Shown here piece by piece: positions 53,330 through 59,824 of a stretch of DNA of 64,000 bases. This DNA is from Panacibacter ginsenosidivorans (GTDB lineage Bacteria > Bacteroidota > Bacteroidia > Chitinophagales > Chitinophagaceae): NCBI RefSeq assembly GCF_007971225.1, contig NZ_CP042435.1:1863501-1927500 (forward strand). The letters are read 5' to 3'. Below the pieces are notes generated by a model, which saw only the letters and a program-made list of their open reading frames with translations, was not told the origin of the DNA and searched no databases. Position 1 is the stretch's first letter. The number at the start of each line of letters is the position of its first letter. Both the position numbers and the translations under genes were made by a program.

Positions 53330-53965
53330 TTATTTTTTCTTGTGCTGCATAAAGAACTTCCACATATTACTGATTGCTGTAGTTGTAAGTCTTCCATTTG
53401 CAGACAATGAAATTGCTGTTACGGGTAGCACAGGTACTAACAAGTTATTGCAGGAACCTTTGTTATCCGGATTAAAAAAAGAAGCGATGGCAGTAACTTT
53501 TCCCGGCAGATCGCAGGCAAATTTGTGGGCCATTGCAGCGCCATTACCAAAGCCTGCAATATAAACCTGGTCCGGATCACACTGATAACGCTGAATGAAA
53601 TAATCTGTAAGTATGGAAAGATAACCGACATCGTTTACTGAATCTTTATTTGTGCCATCATTCCACTTTGTGTCAACTGCATCAGGGTAGATAATGATAG
53701 CTCCGGCGCTGTCTGCATTTGCGTGCAAAAGATCGCCATAAGTTTTGATGACATTCTTTGCAGAAGAACCTTTATCATGCAGTATTATGACCAATGGATA
53801 TGTTTCCTGTTTCCCATAATCAAGCGGAATATAAAAAGTGCAGCTGCGTGGTATATTGTCAATATTAAAGTTGCTGCTATAAATTGTTTGCCCGGGAATT
53901 GCATCCTGCGCATCGGCAGTTATTGAAGCAATAAGTATAAAGAATGTATAAATGAGCTTTTGCAT
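53330..53965 (-). CDS. Esterase-like alpha/beta-hydrolase with Gly in place of the catalytic Ser
   Basis: A 211-residue exported protein resembling PHB depolymerase/feruloyl esterases (YPLVIILHDKGSSAKN, then AGAIIIYPDAVDTKWND). The nucleophile elbow, normally GxSxG, reads G138-F-G140-N-G142. The codon at 53546-53548 is GGT on the coding strand, one base from Ser AGT. At 211 residues it is also short for the family, which is about 300. It is probably a non-catalytic homologue or a decaying gene. Confidence 0.82.
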   Translation of the reverse strand: MQKLIYTFFILIASITADAQDAIPGQTIYSSNFNIDNIPRSCTFYIPLDYGKQETYPLVIILHDKGSSAKNVIKTYGDLLHANADSAGAIIIYPDAVDTKWNDGTNKDSVNDVGYLSILTDYFIQRYQCDPDQVYIAGFGNGAAMAHKFACDLPGKVTAIASFFNPDNKGSCNNLLVPVLPVTAISLSANGRLTTTAISNMWKFFMQHKKK

Positions 53966-54017
53966 GGCAAAGGCAAGTTAATCAATACTGCAAAAACCGG
54001 GTAAAGAAGATGTATAT

Positions 54018-54311
54018 TCAGGGCAGGATCTGCAGGCGCTCAGCAAAAACTAAAATAGTGGTGTCCATATCATCAAGCATTTTAGAACGTTCTTCATGAT
54101 CGTGCGGCTGAACAAAAACCACATAGTGAAAGCTATCGATATTAAAGTGATAATGTGTGTGACCCGCCTTAACAACTATGCTGTGAAAATGTATCCTGTC
54201 TTCTTTTAGAAGCATATCATTGCGCATATTGATGGCATTAATACCATCGTAAACAATGAGCGCTAACAACATTGCAAGGAAAAAAATGGGGATATAAATA
54301 ATGCTTTTCAT
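54018..54311 (-). CDS. Small membrane-anchored protein of unknown function
   Basis: A 97-residue protein with one N-terminal hydrophobic helix (IIYIPIFFLAMLLALIVYDGI) and a short soluble domain with several His residues (HFHSIVVKAGHTHYHFNIDSFHYVVFVQPHDHEERSK). The His-rich stretch might bind metal, but that is a guess. It lies alone between the esterase-like and SprT-like genes. Confidence 0.6.
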   Translation of the reverse strand: MKSIIYIPIFFLAMLLALIVYDGINAINMRNDMLLKEDRIHFHSIVVKAGHTHYHFNIDSFHYVVFVQPHDHEERSKMLDDMDTTILVFAERLQILP

Positions 54312-54434
54312 TAGCTAAGACATTGGAGGATCTTAAATACGTTCAACAAACAAATATAGCAAGAATGAAATTCCTTAAACATAATTATATGTAGGGCACA
54401 TATTTCAGCCTGGTTTGATTTAGGTGGATGCTTA

Positions 54435-55058
54435 TTATTTTACGGGCACTACTTCATAGATAGCACTAAAAAGATAAACCAGGCCGGTCTTTATTTCTGT
54501 GCAGCGGTAGCGCTTGCGCAGCTTCTCCCCCTTCCTGAATACCCTGCCATCCCTGGTGACAAACAATCCATTAGCCGGTATCTCTTCTACCAGCAAAATA
54601 CCATCTTTACCAGCATCATATTTGCGCAGCACACGCATCAAATGCTCTTCTGCGCAACTGCTGGCTGCAGGGTTTGTGAGGGAGCGTTTCAGTTCTTCTT
54701 CAATATCCGGTGGGAAAATATTTTTGTTTACAAAGTCGGCTAATAAACGGCCGTAAATATGTTTCCACTCTTTACCATGTGCAGAAACCCGGTGGCCATG
54801 ATGCTCATAGGTAAGCAAATGTGCCAGCTCATGTAACAATGTTATCAGGAATGCATACTTATTCAGGTTGCTGTTTACCGTAATACGGTGGTTCTTTCCA
54901 TGCACTGCATTACGGTAATCCCCGAGCACAGATTTTCTTTCTCTTGTAACAGTAAGGTGCACTTTATAATGGTGCAGATAATACACCACTTTATCAAAAC
55001 AATTATCCGGCAGAAATGCTGCCAGCGCATGCATAGGATGCTCTTTAACTGCTGCCAT
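54435..55058 (-). CDS. SprT-like zinc metalloprotease domain protein
   Basis: A 207-residue protein of the SprT/Spartan-like type. The zinc motif is H76-E-L-A-H80, with a third ligand likely at His94 in SAHGKEWK. Eukaryotic relatives cleave DNA-protein crosslinks. The C-terminal region has RYRCTEIKTGLVYLF with one Cys, not the full zinc ribbon. Its start overlaps the end of the AtpI-like gene by 14 bases; an internal Met at 55034 would avoid the overlap. Confidence 0.85.
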   Translation of the reverse strand: MAAVKEHPMHALAAFLPDNCFDKVVYYLHHYKVHLTVTRERKSVLGDYRNAVHGKNHRITVNSNLNKYAFLITLLHELAHLLTYEHHGHRVSAHGKEWKHIYGRLLADFVNKNIFPPDIEEELKRSLTNPAASSCAEEHLMRVLRKYDAGKDGILLVEEIPANGLFVTRDGRVFRKGEKLRKRYRCTEIKTGLVYLFSAIYEVVPVK

Positions 55059-55449
55059 TCTTCCGGTTTAAATTCGAGGCTATCCGCACATCAATTACAG
55101 TATAAAAAATATACAGGACCATGCAGGCAATAACTGCATAAATACTCCTGCTCTCACCTGCAGCTACCAGGTATATAACGATTACAATTGCTATTATCAT
55201 TAGCTTTATAAAAGTACCCAGCATAACTGATCTTACAAACACCTGTGGATTGGGGTTCTGTATGGCTCTCTTTTGTATAGAAAAAACAGCAAGAGAAAGT
55301 ATAAATAGTAAAATGTTACCAAAACCAAGTACTATGGGATCAATATTTTTTGCAGTGAGCCATGTTTTTGTAACGGTACAAAAACCGGTAACGATCATAA
55401 AAAGTATAAACAGTGGGGCAATGGTTTTATTCTCTTTCGTTTTATCCAT
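55045..55449 (-). CDS. AtpI-like four-helix membrane protein
   Basis: A 134-residue protein with four transmembrane helices (about 11-30, 40-58, 75-95 and 105-125). In Bacteroidota such a protein commonly follows atpZ and precedes atpB. Here it overlaps the atpZ stop by one base (TAATG type), which supports a role with AtpZ in ATP synthase assembly. atpB is not present downstream; the SprT-like gene follows instead. Confidence 0.7.
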   Translation of the reverse strand: MDKTKENKTIAPLFILFMIVTGFCTVTKTWLTAKNIDPIVLGFGNILLFILSLAVFSIQKRAIQNPNPQVFVRSVMLGTFIKLMIIAIVIVIYLVAAGESRSIYAVIACMVLYIFYTVIDVRIASNLNRKNGSS

Positions 55450-55661
55450 TATTGTTTATTTGAAGTATCCTTTACCGCTTTAATGATCATGCCAATGATC
55501 ACGATCAAAGGTAGCAACCAGATAAACAAAGGGAAACCGGTTTTTATCCACTTATCAACCCACGAGCCTGCGTAAGTTGCGAGGCCAATACCTGCCAGCA
55601 ACTGGAATGCAAGTCCTGCATAGCTTAGCATTAATGCTTTATTACTTTTTCCTTTTTCCAT
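55449..55661 (-). CDS. atpZ: AtpZ/AtpI-family protein
   Basis: A 70-residue protein with two transmembrane helices: residues 13-35 (SYAGLAFQLLAGIGLATYAGSWVDKW) and 43-60 (LFIWLLPLIVIIGMIIKAV). The motif GxAFQLxxGIGLxxYxGxxxD is typical of AtpZ, a small factor encoded before the F1Fo ATP synthase genes and linked to magnesium uptake or c-ring assembly. It starts 9 bases after the preceding gene. Confidence 0.85.
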   Translation of the reverse strand: MEKGKSNKALMLSYAGLAFQLLAGIGLATYAGSWVDKWIKTGFPLFIWLLPLIVIIGMIIKAVKDTSNKQ

Positions 55662-55670
55662 AAGGCTTAG

Positions 55671-56072
55671 CTAATCATTTACCCTTTCGGCTTTGGGCAC
55701 TTTAAGTGTGGTGGTATCTAATTGCACCGCATTGCCGCCGTTAAGAATTTTTTTCAACCCGTCAAGATACTGATCTTTATAAATAATGGCCTGCTGCAGC
55801 GAGTCTGTACGCATCTTTAATACCTGCAGCTCTGCACGGCTGGTATTATTGCCATAACCCGGAATATAAAACTTCAATGGCGTAAGCACCAGCAGCGCCA
55901 CCGTTAAACCAACCAGCAAAATAAAGATACTGCTCAGTGCCACATACACGCTAAGCCGCGACAGTTTAAATGTGATCACTTCTTCATACGTATCATCATT
56001 CATCACTACAAGCCGGTAGCGGTTTTGCCTGCGTTTTACCGTTGCTTCATTTTCTGTTTCTGACATAATCAA
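55671..56072 (-). CDS. Membrane-anchor protein resembling the N-terminus of M23 peptidases
   Basis: A 133-residue protein: a basic cytoplasmic head (RRQNRYRLVVMNDDTYEEVITFKLSRLSVYVALSSIF), one transmembrane helix (about 48-68), GYGNNTSRAELQVLKMRTDSLQQAI as coiled coil, then a short tail. This matches the N-terminal part of Bacteroidota M23 proteins that are usually encoded before bactofilin and atpZ, but the peptidase domain is missing and the gene ends just before atpZ. Either a natural short form or a deletion is possible. The comparison rests on memory. Confidence 0.7.
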   Translation of the reverse strand: MIMSETENEATVKRRQNRYRLVVMNDDTYEEVITFKLSRLSVYVALSSIFILLVGLTVALLVLTPLKFYIPGYGNNTSRAELQVLKMRTDSLQQAIIYKDQYLDGLKKILNGGNAVQLDTTTLKVPKAERVND

Positions 56073-56171
56073 TGAATAAGAAATAAAGATAGTATTAATT
56101 GCAATGATGCATAATTTCCAACAGCATGAGATTTATTATGAGCCAGAGTGCAGTGCTGCTATTGGGCTTTC

Positions 56172-56396
56172 GTTGCGTCGCACTCTTGTACTGCTTGTTT
56201 TTATATGAGCTTTAAAATGAAGCGGAATCTATTTTAGCAAATGGAAAAATAATTTCGGGTGGTTATATATGTTCTGATTTTTCCGACCGTATCCAACCAA
56301 TTGGTTATATGCGTTCCAATTTCTCCGACTATATGTAACCAGTTAGTTTTCTCTTTTGCCGCAATAATATCCAACCGAACAAGAGTGCGACGCAAC
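56172..56396. repeat. R21: B-B element with 42-bp tandem repeats
   Basis: B arms at 56172-56191 and 56377-56396 (minus orientation), 185 bases apart, the longest interior. It contains two 42-bp direct repeats, 56261-56302 and 56303-56344. Each starts GGTTATAT and ends near AACC, and AACCAATTGGTT lies at their joint. The right outer flank (AAGCCCGGCTCATAAAAA) leads straight into the next terminator. The 415-base gap holds no gene. Confidence 0.9.
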
Positions 56397-56428
56397 GATG
56401 CTTAATATTATTACTTAAGCCCGGCTCA

Positions 56429-56464
56429 TAAAAATAAAAAAACCGGAAACAATACTGTCTCCGG
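56429..56464 (-). terminator. Terminator after the M1 peptidase gene (minus strand)
   Basis: A stem of CCGGAaACA with TGTcTCCGG (one mismatch, 4-base loop) is followed on the minus strand by a long T run (56429-56442 on the plus strand as A). It abuts the outer flank of R21. Confidence 0.75.
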
Positions 56465-56487
56465 CCTTAATAATGTTGCGTTTGGTT

Positions 56488-58443
56488 TTAATAATCCAAC
56501 CACACATTATTACCCCTGTTTATATCAGGATAATTTTTGTCGGGATCAACAATAATTTTTGCGATCTTATCTGTAGAACTGAATTTGAATTTCCATACTG
56601 AGCCATGCTGCCATATTTCTACAGGCAACATTTTGCGGCTTACTTTGCCATTGGCCTCGGTTATTTCAAGCGTTACAGGCATTGGTAATTTTTCCATGTT
56701 GGAAATAGTAATGATACTGCCCTGTGATGGATCTCTATTTATATATGCAACATCGTCTATCGACAGGTCTATCTTCCACTGGTTCATGAACCAGCCACGC
56801 CAGTACCAGTCAAGTGTTTCGCCTGCATAATTTTCTATGCAATGAAAGAAATCGTAAGGCGTTGGATGTTTGAATGCCCAGGTATGCACATAATAACTGA
56901 ATGCGCTGTCGAAACGTGCTCTGCCTAAAATATTTTCACGCAGCATAGTTAAACCAAGACCGGGTTTAAAGTAAGCAACAAAACCAAGATTGCGTGGTTG
57001 TGTTACATCAGGTACGGTCATAATACTTTCCGAACTATCGGTAAACATATATTTAGTATATCCTGTATGGTTACCCGGATCATCGTCATTGTATTCGCCG
57101 TTATTAAATGCAGAGTCTGCCATGGTGTTGATAAATGTGTTAAAGCCTTCATCCATCCACGGGAATTTTCTTTCGTTGCTGCCGACAATCATCGGGAACC
57201 AGTTGTGGCCAAACTCATGCGATGTTACCCCCCATAGTCCGCCTTTTTTTGCTCTTGAGCCGCAGAACACAATGCCGGGATATTCCATACCACCAACTAT
57301 GCCTGCCACATTTGTTGCAACAGGATAAGTGAACTCGTATAAATATTTTGAATAAAATTCAATAGCGCCCTTTACATATTCTGTGCTTCTTGCCCATGCA
57401 CTGTCTGTTGCTACTTCTGCCGGATAAACAGACATGGCCAATGCTTTTTTACCGGATGGCAAATTTATTCTTGCCGCATCCCATACAAATGCAGCAGAAG
57501 ATGCCCATGCCACATCTCTTGTATTGGTGCAACGGAACTTCCAGGTAAGGTGATCTTTTGAAGGTCTTGTAGATGGATCGGTAACTTCATCTGCGGTGCG
57601 CAGCATCACTGTTTTGTCGCTGTTCTTTGCAGCATCCCATCTTTTCAATTGTTCTGCAGTTAATACATCTTTAGGATTGAGTAATTCGCCTGACCCAACA
57701 ATAATTTGATTAGCCGGTGCAGTAATGCTATAATCAATATTGCCATACTCCAAATAAAATTCACCCTGACCCAGATAAGGCAGCGTGTTCCATCCATTCA
57801 CATTATCATACACACACATGCGCGGATACCATTGTGCAATTTCATTGATCCAGCCATTTTTTGTTTTCAACCGGCCCATGCGGTCCGTACCATATTCAGG
57901 AATGGCAAAATGAAAGGCAATTTTAAATTGTATACTGCCACCGCCTGCTTTAAGAGCATCAGCTAATTTTATCTGCATGCGGCTATCGGTAATAAAATAA
58001 TTTGCTTTTTGTTCTTTACCATTTACTACAATACTTACAGACTCTATGTTGTAGCCGCCATCGAATGCATTACGGTTTGCCCAGCGTCCACCGCTGATAG
58101 CAGTTGCAGCAACAGCTCTCGAATCCTGGTCATAAATATTCTGATCAAGCTGTAGCCATACAAACGATAAATTTTGCGGACTGTTATTGGTGTAAGTAAT
58201 AGTAACGGCGCCCTGCACATTTTGCAACGAATCATCAAGTGTTGCCTGTATAGCATAATCAGCGCGGTTCTGCCAGTAATCAGGGCCGGGCGTGCCATCT
58301 GCGGCTCTTACCTTATCGCCGTATGCAGGATAAAAAAACGGCGCAAATGCATCATGCTGATCATAATTGGAACGCTGTGCAAAAACACTGTTGGTTAAAA
58401 TCATAGCAAGGAAAAACAAAGATCTTTTTGTCGCTCTCATCAT
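56488..58443 (-). CDS. Exported M1-family zinc metallopeptidase
   Basis: A 651-residue secreted peptidase: signal peptide ([16 protein letters not shown]), an N-terminal beta-sandwich and the M1 catalytic domain. The zinc motif [29 protein letters not shown] has HExGH with the third ligand Glu in [14 protein letters not shown] corresponds to the family exopeptidase motif GxMEN, with Tyr-Pro after Glu. A C-terminal beta-sandwich ends the protein. It is typical of Bacteroidota M1 peptidases. The first codon is ATG 58443, with a second ATG next to it. Confidence 0.92.
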   Translation of the reverse strand: MMRATKRSLFFLAMILTNSVFAQRSNYDQHDAFAPFFYPAYGDKVRAADGTPGPDYWQNRADYAIQATLDDSLQNVQGAVTITYTNNSPQNLSFVWLQLDQNIYDQDSRAVAATAISGGRWANRNAFDGGYNIESVSIVVNGKEQKANYFITDSRMQIKLADALKAGGGSIQFKIAFHFAIPEYGTDRMGRLKTKNGWINEIAQWYPRMCVYDNVNGWNTLPYLGQGEFYLEYGNIDYSITAPANQIIVGSGELLNPKDVLTAEQLKRWDAAKNSDKTVMLRTADEVTDPSTRPSKDHLTWKFRCTNTRDVAWASSAAFVWDAARINLPSGKKALAMSVYPAEVATDSAWARSTEYVKGAIEFYSKYLYEFTYPVATNVAGIVGGMEYPGIVFCGSRAKKGGLWGVTSHEFGHNWFPMIVGSNERKFPWMDEGFNTFINTMADSAFNNGEYNDDDPGNHTGYTKYMFTDSSESIMTVPDVTQPRNLGFVAYFKPGLGLTMLRENILGRARFDSAFSYYVHTWAFKHPTPYDFFHCIENYAGETLDWYWRGWFMNQWKIDLSIDDVAYINRDPSQGSIITISNMEKLPMPVTLEITEANGKVSRKMLPVEIWQHGSVWKFKFSSTDKIAKIIVDPDKNYPDINRGNNVWLDY

Positions 58444-58487
58444 GTGATTATTGTTGAAATTTAGGAAATATGCTAACAGGGAACAAG

Positions 58488-58495
58488 CAAATGTA
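58488..58495 (-). promoter_or_regulatory. Putative -7 box of the M1 peptidase gene
   Basis: The minus strand reads TACATTTG, a TAnnTTTG match, 44 bases before the start codon. No -33 element is evident. Confidence 0.45.
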
Positions 58496-58575
58496 AAGAT
58501 GTGCCTGTTAAGATGTAAATAAATATGATGAAGAGAAATTTTGTAGCCGGCTATTGGTTTTCTATGGCATCGCCT

Positions 58576-58595
58576 GTTGTGTCACTCACTTGTAC
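58576..58595 (+). repeat. R22: single A arm touching a gene end
   Basis: A perfect A arm followed by GTTCGGAA, with a well-preserved outer flank (AGCCGGCTATTGG, then TCTATGGCATCGCC). Its inner side ends 19 bases from the stop codon of the GNAT gene on the minus strand. No partner arm. Confidence 0.9.
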
Positions 58596-58614
58596 GTTCG
58601 GAAGAAAAAGGCAG

Positions 58615-59169
58615 CTAAGTTGTGTTCAAGGCCTTTTTACTTTTAACTTCTTTATTACACACTCTGAAAATATGCACCAGGTTATAACTATAAATAGTTG
58701 TTTTCTCCAACTGCATATTATTCTTTAACGCTACTCTCTGAGATTCAAGATTCTTAACTGCGATGATCGATATCAATGAATCACGAAACTTATTTTCAAA
58801 TGCAAACTCCTTGCATTTAACAGCAGCTTCTGTTGCATATCCTTTGTTGCGGAATGCAGGCATAATGGAATAACCAATTTCAAGTTCTTCTGTTCCATCT
58901 ACGGTTTGCATTAGCAAACCACACATGCCAACTAATGCGTTGGTTGCCTTATCTGTCAAGACATTCATGCCGCCTAAATTATTTGCGTACCGGTAAAATG
59001 TTTTATCAAACCACATGCGGCAGTTTGTTGCAGCATCTGTTATTTCAGAAAACCATTGATACGTTGAGGAAGGATCTTTATAAAACTCCAGCCATGTATC
59101 AAAATCGCTTTCTTCAAGCCTGCGAAATAAGAGTCTGACAGATTGTTCGTTTTCCAAAAGATAATTCAT
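58615..59169 (-). CDS. GNAT-family N-acetyltransferase (RimJ/RimL type)
   Basis: A 184-residue cytosolic acetyltransferase. It has the RimJ-like opening (VRLLFRRLEESDFDTWLEFYKDPSSTYQWF), the central strand (ALVGMCGLLMQTVDGTEELEIGYSIMPAFRNKGYATEAAVKCKEFAFEN) with the R/QxxGxG-like acetyl-CoA loop FRNKGYATEA, and a C-terminal NLESQRVALKNNMQ. The substrate is unknown. It lies 9 bases after the next gene on the same strand, so they are probably co-transcribed. Confidence 0.88.
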   Translation of the reverse strand: MNYLLENEQSVRLLFRRLEESDFDTWLEFYKDPSSTYQWFSEITDAATNCRMWFDKTFYRYANNLGGMNVLTDKATNALVGMCGLLMQTVDGTEELEIGYSIMPAFRNKGYATEAAVKCKEFAFENKFRDSLISIIAVKNLESQRVALKNNMQLEKTTIYSYNLVHIFRVCNKEVKSKKALNTT

Positions 59170-59178
59170 AGAAAAGAC

Positions 59179-59601
59179 TTATACAGTTGTTTTAGGTAAA
59201 AGCCCTGCAATATTTGATTTAAAAGAAGCAAGCCTGTCCCAGATAAAACGGTTATTATCACGTCCTGATTCTCCCATATCAATTACTTCACAATGACCAA
59301 TGATCTTATCTGCAAGGCTATCAACAAATCCAAACGGAGATAAAGATTTTATGGCAGCGGCAAAACTTTCGGTATAAACATGGCCCCATATTTCCACCGC
59401 CATAGATGCGTTTGAAATATCAAGTTCCCTGCTATTCTCTTGCTGAAATGCTGCCTTGATAGCTGTAACAAGTTCATCTGTTGAAGCTTCTGTATTTTGC
59501 GCAAGTAATGCCGTTAATTGATCATCGTTGACAAGCTTTACTTTATGCCGGGTCATTTCCATTTGAATATTTTTACCCTGCACAGTAATCGTTTTATCCA
59601 T
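59179..59601 (-). CDS. Conserved-looking protein of unknown function
   Basis: A 140-residue cytosolic protein without signal peptide or membrane helix. It begins MDKTITVQGKNIQMEMTRHKVK and has helical segments (DELVTAIKAAFQQEN and SFAAAIKSLSPFGFVDSLADKIIGHCEVIDMGESGRDNNRFIWDRLASFKS). I do not recognise the family. It is followed closely by the GNAT gene. Confidence 0.6.
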   Translation of the reverse strand: MDKTITVQGKNIQMEMTRHKVKLVNDDQLTALLAQNTEASTDELVTAIKAAFQQENSRELDISNASMAVEIWGHVYTESFAAAIKSLSPFGFVDSLADKIIGHCEVIDMGESGRDNNRFIWDRLASFKSNIAGLLPKTTV

Positions 59602-59721
59602 AAGTGTAAATTATTATTCAGCGTAATATTAAGTTATGTTGTTAAGGTAAGGATTAATGATTGAAATTTTATATTCATATAAAGTATAAATGATAAAAGA
59701 AAGTGCCTAAAAATTCAAAAC

Positions 59722-59741
59722 GTACAAGTGAGTGACACAAC
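59722..59741 (-). repeat. R23: single A arm
   Basis: A perfect A arm in minus orientation with outer flank GGCGATCCTATGAAAAACAAAAGCTGG, which runs directly into the gcvP terminator stem. Confidence 0.9.
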
Positions 59742-59753
59742 AGGCGATCCTAT

Positions 59754-59791
59754 GAAAAACAAAAGCTGGTCTCCAAAAAAGAAACCAGCTT
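59754..59791 (-). terminator. Terminator after gcvP, partly made of repeat flank
   Basis: An 8-bp stem, AAGCTGGT at 59763-59770 with ACCAGCTT at 59784-59791. On the minus strand a T-rich run follows. The left stem half corresponds to the AGCCGG outer flank of R23. Confidence 0.65.
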
Positions 59792-59824
59792 CTCTATAAC
59801 GATGAACAAAAAACGATAAACCAA

